This document shows positions 7,672 to 17,656 of a stretch of 64,000 nucleotides of DNA, one piece after another. Location: contig JAGFJG010000044.1 of assembly GCA_024102915.1 (NCBI GenBank), forward strand, positions 1 to 64,000, in the 5' to 3' direction. Numbering within the stretch: the stretch's first letter is position 1; each line of letters begins with the position of its first letter. Under the pieces are notes generated by a model, which saw only the letters and a program-made list of their open reading frames with translations, had not been told where the DNA came from and searched no databases. Position numbers and translations under genes: made by a program. This DNA comes from Caldilineales bacterium (GTDB lineage: Bacteria; Chloroflexota; Anaerolineae; J102).

Positions 7672-10600
7672 ATGATTTGTCCGTCGTGTTCGTTCGAAAA
7701 CTCAGATAGCGCCCGCTTCTGCCAGAACTGCGGCGCCGGACTGCCGCGCCCCTGCCCGAATTGCGGGAACTCGACACCGTCCGACGCCCGCTTCTGTTCT
7801 GCCTGCGGTTTCCCGCAGTCTTCGTCCACTCCGGTCGCAGCACTGAGTATGCCAATGCCCGCGCCGGGCGTGTCTGGCGAGCGCCGTGTCGTCACCATCC
7901 TCTTCTGCGATGTCAAAGGCTCGACCGCCAGCGCTGAGCGTTTCGATCCCGAAGAATGGGCCGAGATTATGAACGGCGCGTTCGCCCCCATGATCCGGCC
8001 AATCTATCAATACGAGGGCACGGTGGTGCGACTTCAGGGAGATGGGCTTATGGCCTTCTTCGGAGCGCCGGTGGCGCACGAAGATGATCCGCAACGGGCT
8101 GTGCTGGCGGGGCTGGCCATCGTCCACGATATCCACGACTACGCTGGGTTGGTGAAACAGCGTTGGGGCATCGAGTTCGAGGTGCGGGTCGGGATCAATA
8201 CCGGGTTGGTCGTTGTCGGGGCGATGGGTTCGGAACAGGAAACCGAATACACCGCCATGGGCGACGCCGTGAATGTGGCGGCACGCATGGAACAAACCGC
8301 CGTCCCCGGCTCCGTGCAGATTGCGGAAGAGACCCATCGCTGGGTGGCCGCACGCTTCGATTTCGAAGACCTGGGTGCGATTGACATTCGCGGCAAGCGA
8401 GAGCCGGTGCGAAGTTTTCGCGTGCTCGGCCCCAAACAAATGCCCACCCATCCTCGCCAGGCCCGGCGGCTGAATACGACGATGGTGGGACGATCCAGTG
8501 AGAGCGCATTACTGTTGGGGTTACTGCAAAAGCTGGCGCAAGGCGAGGGCGGCATCGTCTGCCTGATTGGCGAAGCTGGTCTGGGTAAGAGCCGTTTGTT
8601 GCACGAGACGAAGCGGGCCTGGCAGCGCTTTGGCCCGCCCGAACGCTGGTACGAAACCGGCAGCCTCTCATACGAAACCGGCATCCCCTACGCGCAATTC
8701 CAACGGTTGCTGCGCCGCGGGGCTGGCATCGACAACCGGGATTCCCAGGACGAGGTGCGGCGGAAAATTGGTATTTATCTCGATCACCTTGCGCCGTTGG
8801 AGCGCGATAGAGCCGCACACCTGTTCGAGACGATGTTCGGGTTGACGCATCCTGGTCATCAACCGCCCGAGGGCGAGGCTTTTCGTAAACAACTGTTTGA
8901 TATGATGTTGGAACTGTGCCGCAATTGGGCGGATGAAGCGCCGATGGCCCTTGTCATCGATGACCTGCACTGGTCGGATCCGGCATCGGTCGATTTATTG
9001 ATGCACTTGTTGCAACTCGTCCCCCATGCGGCCTTGCTGCTTATTTGCGCCATGCGGCCCGATCGGGATGCGCCCGGATGGACGCTGACCAGCGAAGCCG
9101 CCCGACATTATCCCGACCACTACCACGAAATCGTGCTCACCCCTCTCACCTCTGGCGAAAGCGAGCAGCTCGTCGATCAATTCGCCGTGGACGCGCCGAT
9201 GTCCGTTCGGCTGCGCACCCGCATCCTGCAAAAAACCGAGGGCAATCCTCTCTTTCTGGAAGAGGTGGTGCTCAGTTTCCTGGCTGGGGACGAGAACGGC
9301 GATGACGGCGTCCGCAGCCTGTACGAGAACGACTCCCTCGACGATATCGACATCCCCGATAGCCTGCACACCCTGTTGCAGGCGCGTATCGATCGCTTGC
9401 CCGAACCGGCGCGCCAGACCCTGCAATTGGCCTCGGTGATTGGCCGAAAATTCGCTTATCGCGTCCTTCGCCAGATTGCCGGTCCGGCGGCCGATCTCGA
9501 TGCTCACTTGCAAACGCTGCAAAATCAAGAATTGATCCGCGAATCGGTGCAGGCGACTGAACGCGAATATATCTTCCATCACGCCCTGATCCAGGACGCC
9601 GCCTATTTCACCATCCTGCGCCGCCAGCGCCGCGAATACCACCGGCGCGTGGGCCAGGCCCTGGCCGACCTCTATCCCGGCCGGCTGGAAGAGTTGGCTC
9701 CCGTATTGGCGGCGCATTTCGACGAAGCGAACGATCTGGCCCAGGCTTTGCACTACTTTGCCCTGGCCGGGGATGTGGCGTTTCGTCTTTATGCCAATGT
9801 CGAGGCCGCCGCCCACTACGCCCGCGCTATCGAGGTGGCCGGGCAGGTACAGATGACGTCGGAGCAATGGAAACATCTCTATGGCCGCCGGGGGCGGGCG
9901 CTGGAGGTGGCCGGACAACCCGCCGAGGCTTTGCGAAACTATGAGGAGGCAGGCGAATTGGCAGTGCGCCTGCACGATCCGCAACTGGAATTGTTCGCCC
10001 TGGTCGCTCGTTCCACCCTGCATTCCACCCCCACCGCCGAACATGATCCCAAGCGGGCGCGCCAGCTTTCGGAGAGCGCATTGGGCATAGCCCGGTCTTT
10101 GAATGACTACGAGGCCGAGGCTGAAATTCTCTGGAACCTGATGTTGCTGAGCAAATTCTCCGGCACGCCCCAGGATGCCATCGGCTTTGGCGAAGCTTCG
10201 CTTGCCATTGCCCGCGCCCATGACCTGCGTCGTCACATGGCTTTTGCGCTCAATGATCTGGCGATTTACGGATATGTGGATTCCGGCGAATTTGGCCGCG
10301 CGCTCGATTGCTTGATCGAGGCCCGCAGCCTGTGGCAGGCGTTTGATGACAAACCGATGCTGGCCGACAACCTTGCCAGCGAGTCGCTTGTGCGTTATCT
10401 GAGCGGCGAGTTCGCCCGCTCACTTGAGGCTTCAGTCGAAGCCCGGAGAATCAGCGAGGAGATCGGCAATTTGTGGGGGCAATCGTACAGCCGCTGGAGC
10501 GAAGGTGAAGTCCTCTTCGCCCAGGGCGATGTTGATCGGGCGATCGCATCGATGCTCACCTGCCTCGAACAAGCCGAGGAAGCCGGGTTCGTGGCGGCGA

Positions 10601-11280
10601 TGGTCGGGGTCAGTATTTCGTTGGCGAACCTTTACGCCGACATGGGCATGCTCGATGCCGCCCTGGAACGAATCGAAATTCCAGTTAAACTGAGCGGGAA
10701 ACGGCTGCGGGGCTGGCGCATCTGGCCGTATGCCACCAAAGTGAGTCTCTTGCTGCGGCACGGCGATATTGATGCAGCCATTTCGCTGCATGAACAGATG
10801 GAATCCATCGAGGAGTGGAAGGCCGAAAAACTGCAATATCCTCAGCATGCGCCGACGGTGGTTTTGGCTCTGGCTGAGGTTGCTCTGGTCAAAGAAGATG
10901 TGGGCGCAGCGATGCGATATCTGGGGAAATTGCTCAATCTTTTTGAGGAAACCGGGCTGCGACCTCACAAATCGGCTGCACTGCAATTGCATTCTCACGC
11001 CTTGCGCCGGAATGGGCAAAGCGATGAAGCATATCGCGCTCTGCTGGCTGCCCGCGATGCCGCCGCCGAACTGGGTGCGCGTTCCGATCTGTTGCCGGTT
11101 CTCGTGGATCTGGGCGAGATGGAGATGATGCGCGGGAATAGCGCCGCCGCCATCGCCGCCGATGAACAGGCTTTGGCAGTCGTTGATTACATGGTCGCCC
11201 ATACCACTGACGCGGCAATGCGCAATGCTTTCTTGAATAGCGCCATCGTCACCCGACTTCTCGCTCGCCGACCTGCATGA
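7672..11280 (+). CDS. Zinc-ribbon / class III nucleotide cyclase / AAA ATPase / TPR protein, copy 1
   Basis: A 1202-aa multidomain signalling protein. Residues 1-46 hold two zinc ribbons (CPSC..FCQNC and CPNC..FCSAC). Residues ~70-250 are a class III cyclase domain with both metal Asp (Asp80 in LFCDVKGST, Asp124 in QGDGLMAFFG) and the transition-state Asn201/Arg205 (NVAAR). Residues ~270-600 are a STAND-like AAA ATPase with Walker A GEAGLGKS (300-307) and Walker B LVIDDLHWSD. The remainder is TPR-like helices. The base-selecting Lys position reads Arg (VVRLQGDG), so substrate preference is uncertain. It probably senses a partner through the TPRs and converts ATP state into cyclase output. It overlaps its paralogue downstream by 4 bases (ATGA). 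Confidence 0.9.
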   Translation: MICPSCSFENSDSARFCQNCGAGLPRPCPNCGNSTPSDARFCSACGFPQSSSTPVAALSMPMPAPGVSGERRVVTILFCDVKGSTASAERFDPEEWAEIMNGAFAPMIRPIYQYEGTVVRLQGDGLMAFFGAPVAHEDDPQRAVLAGLAIVHDIHDYAGLVKQRWGIEFEVRVGINTGLVVVGAMGSEQETEYTAMGDAVNVAARMEQTAVPGSVQIAEETHRWVAARFDFEDLGAIDIRGKREPVRSFRVLGPKQMPTHPRQARRLNTTMVGRSSESALLLGLLQKLAQGEGGIVCLIGEAGLGKSRLLHETKRAWQRFGPPERWYETGSLSYETGIPYAQFQRLLRRGAGIDNRDSQDEVRRKIGIYLDHLAPLERDRAAHLFETMFGLTHPGHQPPEGEAFRKQLFDMMLELCRNWADEAPMALVIDDLHWSDPASVDLLMHLLQLVPHAALLLICAMRPDRDAPGWTLTSEAARHYPDHYHEIVLTPLTSGESEQLVDQFAVDAPMSVRLRTRILQKTEGNPLFLEEVVLSFLAGDENGDDGVRSLYENDSLDDIDIPDSLHTLLQARIDRLPEPARQTLQLASVIGRKFAYRVLRQIAGPAADLDAHLQTLQNQELIRESVQATEREYIFHHALIQDAAYFTILRRQRREYHRRVGQALADLYPGRLEELAPVLAAHFDEANDLAQALHYFALAGDVAFRLYANVEAAAHYARAIEVAGQVQMTSEQWKHLYGRRGRALEVAGQPAEALRNYEEAGELAVRLHDPQLELFALVARSTLHSTPTAEHDPKRARQLSESALGIARSLNDYEAEAEILWNLMLLSKFSGTPQDAIGFGEASLAIARAHDLRRHMAFALNDLAIYGYVDSGEFGRALDCLIEARSLWQAFDDKPMLADNLASESLVRYLSGEFARSLEASVEARRISEEIGNLWGQSYSRWSEGEVLFAQGDVDRAIASMLTCLEQAEEAGFVAAMVGVSISLANLYADMGMLDAALERIEIPVKLSGKRLRGWRIWPYATKVSLLLRHGDIDAAISLHEQMESIEEWKAEKLQYPQHAPTVVLALAEVALVKEDVGAAMRYLGKLLNLFEETGLRPHKSAALQLHSHALRRNGQSDEAYRALLAARDAAAELGARSDLLPVLVDLGEMEMMRGNSAAAIAADEQALAVVDYMVAHTTDAAMRNAFLNSAIVTRLLARRPA

Positions 11281-14200
11281 TGATCTGCCCGCACTGTCAC
11301 ACCGACAATCGCCCCACGGCCAATTACTGCAAGAACTGCGGAAACTTGCTGACTGCCAACTGCCCGCGCTGTCGCGTTGCTTTGCCCGAAAACGCCCATT
11401 TTTGCGACAACTGCGGCCTGCCGTTGGTCAATCAGGCCATGGGGTGGTGGTCTGCAACCAGCCTGGTCATGACCTCGGCCAGTGAGCAAACTCGAGCGGC
11501 GCAACCGGCAGCGGACGAACTTGACGATCAGCGTCTCAGCCGCTACATCCCCGCCGAATTGCTGGCAAAGCTGGAAGCGGCCCGGCGCGGGCGGGCGATG
11601 GTCGGCGAGCGGCGCAATGTCACCATCCTGTTTTGCGATGTGATCGGTTCGACGGCGACGGCGGGGCGGCTGGACCCGGAAGAATGGTCGGAGATCATCA
11701 ATGGCGCGTACGAATGGATGATCCGCCCGGTTTACCAATACGAAGGCACTATCGCTCGCCTCACTGGCGACGGCATCATCGCCTTTTTCGGCGCGCCCAT
11801 CGCCCATGAAGATGATCCGCAGCGGGCTGTGCTGGCCGGGTTACAGATTCAGGCCGGGATCAAGTCCTATCACGACCAGGTCAAAGCGCGATGGGATATC
11901 GATTTCGATTGCCGGGTGGGGATCAACACCGGGCTGGTCGTAGTTGGCGAAGTCGGCTCCGACTTGCGCATGGAATACACCGCCCTGGGCGACGCCATCA
12001 ACATGGCCGCCCGCATGGAGCAGACTGCCCAGCCAGGCTCCGTGCAGATTTCCGAACACACGCACAAACTGGTCGCGCCCCTATTTGAAATCGAGGAACT
12101 GGGTGGCGTCGTTGTCAAGGGCAAAGAAGGGCTGGTTCCGGCGTATTGTGTGCTTGGCCGCAAAGCCGAACAGGGTCGACTACGCGGTATCCGCGGCCTG
12201 TCAACCGGAATGGTGGGGCGCACCCGTGAACTGGAGGCGATACGGGCGCGGCTGGCCGAGGTGCGCAAAGGCCGCGGCCAGATTTTGTGCATCATCGGCG
12301 AGGCCGGTCTGGGAAAAAGCCGATTGGTGGCCGAGGCGAGAACGTTGTGGTTGCAGGAAATAGGCGAGGCGACCGCCGCTCCGCTCCGATGGAGCGAAAG
12401 TCAGGGCATTTCCTATGAGACCGCCATTCCCTACCTGCAATTTCAGCAACATCTGCGCCATCTCTGCGGCGTGGCCGAAACGGACTCGCAGGAAACGGTG
12501 CGCGCTCGTCTGGCCGATGTGGTGCATTTATTGCCGCCCGATCAGCAAACCAGCGCCCAGATGACCCTGGCCCGGCTGCTGGCTGTCGGCGGCGTCGAGG
12601 TCGCGACCGGCGGCAGCGAGGGCGAAGCTTTCAAGCGGGAATTGTTTGCGTGTGTGCAGGCATTGTGGCAGGCCTGGGCCGAGCAAGGCCCCTTCATCTG
12701 CGTTTTCGATGATCTGCAATGGGCCGACAACGCCTCTCTGGAATTGTTGACGCATCTGCTGGCCCTCACGGATGCGTATCCTCTCCTGTTCGTCTGCATC
12801 TTCCGCCCCCGCCGCAAGGATGCAGCCTGGGAATTCAAGGTCAGAGCCGAGGTCGAGTACGCACATCGCTATTCCGAGATCACCCTCAGCCCCCTTTCCG
12901 CCGACGACAGCAACGCTCTGGTCGATAACCTGCTGGCCGTGGCCGACCTGCCCAATGCGCTGCGCCGCGAGATCATCACCAAATCGGATGGCAATCCATT
13001 CTTCGTGGAAGAGATGGTGCGGGCATTCATCGATCATGGTCTGCTGGTGCGAGATGGCGATAAGGGCTGGCGTGCGCGCGCGGATTTCGATCTGAGCCAG
13101 ATCAGTGTGCCGGATAACCTGCAGGCGTTGCTGATCGCCCGCATCGACCGGCTCGAGGAAGAGACTCGCCAGACCTTGCAACTCGCATCCGTGATCGGGC
13201 GGCGCTTCTTCCGCCGCGTGCTGGCGCAGATCAGCGAGGCTTCGGCGGAATTGGATCAGCAATTGCTGGCATTGCAGCGATCTGAACTCATCCTGGAAGC
13301 GTCGCGACTGCCGGAAGTTGAGTTCATGTTCCGCCATACGCTGACGCAAGAAGCTGCCTATAACACGATCCTGCGCAAACGCCGCCGGGAGTTTCATCGC
13401 CGTGTGGGCGAGGCCATCGAGCAGTTGTTCTCCGAGCGTCTGGAGGAGTTTTATCCTGTCCTGGCGCATCATTTCAGCCAGGCCGGGGACGCCCGCGCCC
13501 TGGCTTACGAAATCCGGGCCGGTGACGCCGCCTTCAGTTTGTACGCCATCCCGGAGGCTGTATCATATTACCAACAGGCCGCCGAAGGATTGCGCAAAGA
13601 TGCAAACGCTTCGCCGGACTCGCTGCGCCATGTCTTTTTACGGCTGGGTCGGTGTTTGGAATTGCAAAATCGATATATCGAAGCGCTCCAGCTTTATGAG
13701 GAATTGGAGACGTTGGCTTTGGGGCGAAAGGACCCACGATTAGAACTTGCCAGTTTGTCAGCCCAGGCCATCGCTGTAGCCATACCCTCTGATGTACACT
13801 CACCAGAGCGAGCCAAGACGCTTTCGGAACGTGCTTTGACCCTGGCCCGTGACTTGGGGGAGCGTGAAGCGGAAGCCCGTGCGTTGTGGGGCCATCTCAT
13901 TAGTTATCTCTATTCCGGGGAGGGTGCGTCTGGCATCTCTTATGGTGAACAAGCCGCCGCTCTGGCTCGTGAACTGAATTTGAGAGAACTTGAGGCTCAT
14001 GCCATGCAAGACCTTTCTCTGGCGTATTCAGGTTTGGGCAATATGAAGGCGATGCGCACCGCCCTGGATCGAGCCGCCGTGCTGTGGCAGGAATTAAATG
14101 ACTTGCCCATGTTATCTGAAACCCGTGCCAACAGCGCTTATCATCGCTTGCTGGTGGGGGCGTGGGATGAGGCCGTTTCCCTGGCCGACGAAGCCTACAA

Positions 14201-14996
14201 CATGAGTGTTGCCATCGGAAACCAGTGGGGACAGGTCAATTCCCAGATTTTTATAAACTTCGGCTACTTGAACTGGGGGGAGATTGATCGAAATCTGGAT
14301 AGTGTATCTATCATGTTGCCACTGGCAGATCAGGTTCGTCACCCCTCCGCCATACTCATCCGAGTGCAGCAAGCTCTGATGCGTGAAGCATTAGGCGATC
14401 GCACCGCTGCCATGCAACTGGTTGAGGAAGCAATAGCAATCTCTGATTTGTTCCCGCCGTTTCGTTCATTGGGCCTGGCAACGTTGGGCCGCTTTCAGTT
14501 GCAGGATGGCAATCTGGCTGAAGCGATACGATTGCATGATGAGGCATTGAGTACAGCCACGATACAGACGCTCGTCATCATCGAAATGTCAGTCAGATTT
14601 CTGGAAATAGAGATCGCTCTGGCGCAAGGGCGGCCCCCCGATGCCCGCGCCAAGGCTGAAAAACTCGTCGACCATTTGCACAAATCCGGGATCCTATATT
14701 TCCTTCCTGAGGCTTTGGGCATACAATCGCAAACGTTGCAAGCCTGCGGCGAAGGAGCGCTGGCGCACGCGGCGCTGGTTGAAGCGGTCGAGATCGCCGA
14801 ATCCATTGGCATGCGCCATCCTACCTGGCTTCTATTAGACCGATTGTCAGAAATGGAATCTGATCGCATTCAGGCTGACGATTATCGCCGCCAGGCCCGC
14901 GCAGCCCTGGATTTCATCATCGCCCACACCAATCAACCTGACCTACGCGCGACCTTGCTTGCGCGATCTGAGGCTCAGACTTTACTCAATTCCTAA
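11277..14996 (+). CDS. Zinc-ribbon / class III nucleotide cyclase / AAA ATPase / TPR protein, copy 2
   Basis: A 1239-aa paralogue of the preceding gene with the same order: zinc ribbons (CPHC..YCKNC, CPRC..FCDNC), a linker with LSRYIPAELLAKLEAARRG, a cyclase domain (Asp121 in LFCDVIGST, Asp165 in TGDGIIAFFG, NMAAR), an AAA module with GEAGLGKS and CVFDDLQWADN, and a long TPR region. The start overlaps the upstream stop as ATGA; a second ATG three bases on would serve equally. The cyclase and ATPase parts are much more alike between the copies than the TPR parts, suggesting duplication followed by divergence of the sensing end. The last third uses more A/T-rich codons than the front. Confidence 0.9.
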   Translation: MMICPHCHTDNRPTANYCKNCGNLLTANCPRCRVALPENAHFCDNCGLPLVNQAMGWWSATSLVMTSASEQTRAAQPAADELDDQRLSRYIPAELLAKLEAARRGRAMVGERRNVTILFCDVIGSTATAGRLDPEEWSEIINGAYEWMIRPVYQYEGTIARLTGDGIIAFFGAPIAHEDDPQRAVLAGLQIQAGIKSYHDQVKARWDIDFDCRVGINTGLVVVGEVGSDLRMEYTALGDAINMAARMEQTAQPGSVQISEHTHKLVAPLFEIEELGGVVVKGKEGLVPAYCVLGRKAEQGRLRGIRGLSTGMVGRTRELEAIRARLAEVRKGRGQILCIIGEAGLGKSRLVAEARTLWLQEIGEATAAPLRWSESQGISYETAIPYLQFQQHLRHLCGVAETDSQETVRARLADVVHLLPPDQQTSAQMTLARLLAVGGVEVATGGSEGEAFKRELFACVQALWQAWAEQGPFICVFDDLQWADNASLELLTHLLALTDAYPLLFVCIFRPRRKDAAWEFKVRAEVEYAHRYSEITLSPLSADDSNALVDNLLAVADLPNALRREIITKSDGNPFFVEEMVRAFIDHGLLVRDGDKGWRARADFDLSQISVPDNLQALLIARIDRLEEETRQTLQLASVIGRRFFRRVLAQISEASAELDQQLLALQRSELILEASRLPEVEFMFRHTLTQEAAYNTILRKRRREFHRRVGEAIEQLFSERLEEFYPVLAHHFSQAGDARALAYEIRAGDAAFSLYAIPEAVSYYQQAAEGLRKDANASPDSLRHVFLRLGRCLELQNRYIEALQLYEELETLALGRKDPRLELASLSAQAIAVAIPSDVHSPERAKTLSERALTLARDLGEREAEARALWGHLISYLYSGEGASGISYGEQAAALARELNLRELEAHAMQDLSLAYSGLGNMKAMRTALDRAAVLWQELNDLPMLSETRANSAYHRLLVGAWDEAVSLADEAYNMSVAIGNQWGQVNSQIFINFGYLNWGEIDRNLDSVSIMLPLADQVRHPSAILIRVQQALMREALGDRTAAMQLVEEAIAISDLFPPFRSLGLATLGRFQLQDGNLAEAIRLHDEALSTATIQTLVIIEMSVRFLEIEIALAQGRPPDARAKAEKLVDHLHKSGILYFLPEALGIQSQTLQACGEGALAHAALVEAVEIAESIGMRHPTWLLLDRLSEMESDRIQADDYRRQARAALDFIIAHTNQPDLRATLLARSEAQTLLNS

Positions 14997-15020
14997 TCAT
15001 CACACACAGGAGACGCAATC

Positions 15021-15536
15021 ATGCACGCTGTCGAAAGCCAACGCCAGGCCTTCAAATGGGCTACCGAATTACTCGAAATGACCATAGCCGGAACCTCGCC
15101 CGAACACCTGCACTGGAATCCGCCCGGCACTGCCAACACCCTCGCCGCCCTCTACGCCCATGCCGTGTGCGGCATCGATGGCGTGCTCAATCTCTTATTG
15201 CGCAACACAGCGTCGCATTTTTCCACCGACTGGGCCGGGCGCACCGGCGTCAGCGAACCGCGCTGGAATATCACCCCGGAATGGTCGCGCAGCGTCCGCA
15301 TCGATCTGGCAGCCATGCGGCCTTATGTGGAAATGGTCTACGCTGAGGCCGATGCCCATATGGCGGCGCTGACCGAAGATGATCTGGAACGTGAAATCAA
15401 TCTGAGCAGCCAGGGTCTGGGCAAGCGCAACGTAGATTGGTGTCTCTCGGCATTGATGACGGGACATGTAAACAACATGGCGGGCGAGATATCCTGCCTG
15501 AAAGGCGTCCAGGGCTTGCAGGGTTATCCCTTCTAA
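15021..15536 (+). CDS. DinB superfamily protein
   Basis: A 171-aa helical protein of the DinB superfamily. It shows the pattern LHWNPPGTANTLAALYAHAVCGIDGVL near the start and a second histidine in SALMTGHVNNMAGEI. It is diverged from the DinB protein at 607 and may have only part of the metal site. CAGGAG lies about 10 bases before the ATG. It precedes the PIG-L gene by only 5 bases, suggesting cotranscription. Confidence 0.75.
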   Translation: MHAVESQRQAFKWATELLEMTIAGTSPEHLHWNPPGTANTLAALYAHAVCGIDGVLNLLLRNTASHFSTDWAGRTGVSEPRWNITPEWSRSVRIDLAAMRPYVEMVYAEADAHMAALTEDDLEREINLSSQGLGKRNVDWCLSALMTGHVNNMAGEISCLKGVQGLQGYPF

Positions 15537-15541
15537 ACGCC

Positions 15542-16351
15542 ATGAGCAATCAACCCACACTACTGGCGATATTCGCTCATCCCGACGACGAAACGATGAG
15601 CAGCGGGACGATGATCCAGGCGGTTGAGCGCGGCTGGCGCGTCGTGCTGGTTTGCGCCACCGGCGGCGAGGCGGGCGAGATCAGTGATCCGACGCTGGCG
15701 ACGCCGGAGACGCTGGGGCTGGTGCGCGCTCAGGAATTGCATTGCGCCTGCGATGTATTGGGCGTCTCCGATCTGGTCATGCTTGGCTATTGCGATTCGG
15801 GCATGGCGGGGACGCCGGAGAACGAACGGCCCTCCTCTTTCGTCCAGGCCGAACCTCAGACGGTGGTCGCTCGCCTCATCGATTTGATGATGAAGCTGCG
15901 CCCGACCGTCACTGTCACTTTCGAGCCGAACGGCGTTTACGGCCACCCTGATCACATCGCCATCAGCCGGCACGCCACCGCCGCTTTCGACCAGTTTGCC
16001 GCCGGGGTCGAGGATGCCGGTCGGTTGTTTTATGGCGCGATTCCGCTGCAATTCTTCCGCAATTTCCAGACACGAGCGGCTTCAATGGGCATCGAAATGG
16101 AAGAATCGCAAGAAATGATTGAAAGCTTCAAAGACATTGACAGGCAAATCACCCACAGGGTCGATATCTCGACCGAGCAGCCGCGCATCTTCGAAGCCCT
16201 GCGCTGTCATCGCACCCAGATTGGCGGCGGCAACATGTTCGACCTGCTGTTACTCCCCCAATTCCATGACCTACAGAGCCACGAACATTACATCCAGGTG
16301 CGCCCCGCCCCCGATACCGACGGCGAAGTGGCGACCAGTTTACTGGAATGA
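15542..16351 (+). CDS. PIG-L family deacetylase (LmbE-like)
   Basis: A 269-aa zinc-dependent N-acetylglucosaminyl deacetylase-like protein. The metal and catalytic motif FAHPDDETMSSG lies at residues 11-22, and the second motif GHPDHIAISRH carries the third ligand. The family includes MshB and BshB, which make low-molecular thiols, and lipid-sugar deacetylases. A DinB protein just upstream fits loosely with thiol metabolism, but that is inference. The start is placed at MSNQPTLLAIF rather than the longer frame because the longer frame overlaps the DinB gene. Confidence 0.9.
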   Translation: MSNQPTLLAIFAHPDDETMSSGTMIQAVERGWRVVLVCATGGEAGEISDPTLATPETLGLVRAQELHCACDVLGVSDLVMLGYCDSGMAGTPENERPSSFVQAEPQTVVARLIDLMMKLRPTVTVTFEPNGVYGHPDHIAISRHATAAFDQFAAGVEDAGRLFYGAIPLQFFRNFQTRAASMGIEMEESQEMIESFKDIDRQITHRVDISTEQPRIFEALRCHRTQIGGGNMFDLLLLPQFHDLQSHEHYIQVRPAPDTDGEVATSLLE

Positions 16352-16383
16352 AAATTGTCGTAGACCTCTGTCGTCGCCAGCCC

Positions 16384-16418
16384 CTTCTTCAACTTTCGAC
16401 CTTCAACCTTCAACAACC
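16384..16418. repeat. Heptad-periodic element (AACCTTC type)
   Basis: Five heptads in register (CTTCTTC, AACTTTC, GACCTTC, AACCTTC, AACAACC) fill the gap between the convergent PIG-L and SMR genes and run into the SMR stop codon at 16418-16420. It shares CTTCAACCTTCAAC with the right arm at 1155-1182. Confidence 0.7.
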
Positions 16419-16744
16419 TAATGCCCGCCTCCGCTCAGATTCAGGATAACGACCCCGCCTAAAATCAGCAGAATGCCAATGCCCTTGACGACGGTGAATT
16501 GTTCGCGGAAGAGAAAAACGCCGATCGTCACGATCAGCGCTGTGCCGATCCCTGACCAGATGGCGTAGGCGACGCCGACATCGATCTTCTTCAGCGAAAG
16601 CGTTAATAGCCCGACCGAAGCAATATAAAAAACGGCCATGCTCACCGTAGGCAGCCATTTGCTAAAGCCATCGGACAGTTTCATCGAGGTGGTTCCGGCA
16701 ACTTCGAGAACAATGGCAGCGAGTAGATAGAACCAGTAGACCAT
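16418..16744 (-). CDS. Small multidrug resistance (SMR) family transporter
   Basis: A 108-aa inner-membrane protein with four predicted helices and the essential Glu14 (AAIVLEVAGTTSMK) that couples proton entry to export. The motif VGVAYAIWSGIGTA and the ending GIGILLILGGVVILNLS are typical of the EmrE/SugE group. It works as an antiparallel dimer. EmrE-type drug export and Gdx-type guanidinium export cannot be separated with certainty here. No clear guanidine riboswitch was seen upstream. Confidence 0.92.
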   Translation of the reverse strand: MVYWFYLLAAIVLEVAGTTSMKLSDGFSKWLPTVSMAVFYIASVGLLTLSLKKIDVGVAYAIWSGIGTALIVTIGVFLFREQFTVVKGIGILLILGGVVILNLSGGGH

Positions 16745-16892
16745 AATGGACGCTCCTTGCCTGCCCGCTTGAACTTATCGATTACAGGGCAATGGCACGA
16801 GTGCGGATAGTAAGCTGACTTGATTCAGAAATCAAGGATGGTGCGACGAGAATCACCCCAACCAATTGACACAAAACTGAGCCTGCCTGCGG

Positions 16893-16921
16893 TTGCCGCC
16901 CCGCGCTCGCTGCGCTAAAAT
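16893..16921 (+). promoter_or_regulatory. Promoter giving a probable leaderless mRNA
   Basis: TTGCCG (16893-16898) and TAAAAT (16916-16921) have 17-base spacing. The response regulator ATG begins at 16928, six bases after the -10 box, which is where transcription would start. No Shine-Dalgarno sequence fits in the gap. Confidence 0.5.
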
Positions 16922-16927
16922 CGAACC

Positions 16928-17650
16928 ATGAGCGCCACCAATCCCTTCGCCGGCAAACTGATCCTCGTGGTCGATGACGAGCCGCGCATGATCAAGTTCG
17001 TGCAGTTCAATCTGGAACTGGACGGCTTTCGCGTGATCAGCGCTGAAAATGGCCTGCAGGCGGTTGACAAAGTCCGCACCCAACTGCCCGATCTGATCAT
17101 CCTGGATGTGATGATGCCGCAAATGGATGGATTTGAGGCGCTCAAACGCATCCGGGTTGTGTCGGATGTGCCGGTGATTATGCTCACGGTCAAGGATGAG
17201 GAGGACGACAAACACATCGCCTTCTCCGCCGGAGCCGATGATTATCTCACTAAGCCGTTCAGCCCACGGGAATTGGGGGACAGAGTGAAGGCCGTGTTGC
17301 GCCGGGTGTCCGGGCCGTCATCGACGGCTCAGGAGGAATTGCGAGTCGACGACCGGCTGCAAATCGATTTCGCCCGCCGTGAGGTGCTGGTGGATGGCGA
17401 GCGCAAGAACCTGCGCCCGACCGAATGGCGGCTCCTCTACCACCTGATCCAAAACGCCAATTGGGTGGTGCCCTCGGAGATTTTGCTGCAAAAGGTCTGG
17501 GGTTATGAATATCAGGACGATGTGCAACTGTTGCGGCTGTATATCGCCTACCTGCGCAGCAAAATCGAGATCGATACCGGCAATCCGCAATACATCCTCA
17601 CCGAGCGCGGGGTAGGGTATCGTTTCGCCATGCCGGAAGCGGCGGAATAG
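16928..17650 (+). CDS. Response regulator, OmpR/PhoB family (orphan)
   Basis: A 240-aa regulator. The receiver domain has VVDDEPRM, the phosphorylatable Asp60 ([15 protein letters not shown]), and the conserved TKPF Lys. The DNA-binding winged helix follows ([15 protein letters not shown] ... VWGYEY ... RGVGYRF). No histidine kinase lies next to it, so the partner is elsewhere or it may be served by the kinase at 20217-21572. Transcription appears leaderless from the promoter at 16893-16921. Confidence 0.93.
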   Translation: MSATNPFAGKLILVVDDEPRMIKFVQFNLELDGFRVISAENGLQAVDKVRTQLPDLIILDVMMPQMDGFEALKRIRVVSDVPVIMLTVKDEEDDKHIAFSAGADDYLTKPFSPRELGDRVKAVLRRVSGPSSTAQEELRVDDRLQIDFARREVLVDGERKNLRPTEWRLLYHLIQNANWVVPSEILLQKVWGYEYQDDVQLLRLYIAYLRSKIEIDTGNPQYILTERGVGYRFAMPEAAE

Positions 17651-17656
17651 AATCGG

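Noticed and set aside
8995-10236. 413-aa open frame on the minus strand
   Set aside because: It lies wholly within the cyclase/ATPase gene on the opposite strand. That gene has clear motifs; this one is low-information His/Gln/Gly-rich and matches no family.
16745-16860. Guanidine riboswitch upstream of the SMR gene
   Set aside because: I looked for the ACGG-loop hairpins or the ykkC core in the leader and could not identify them.
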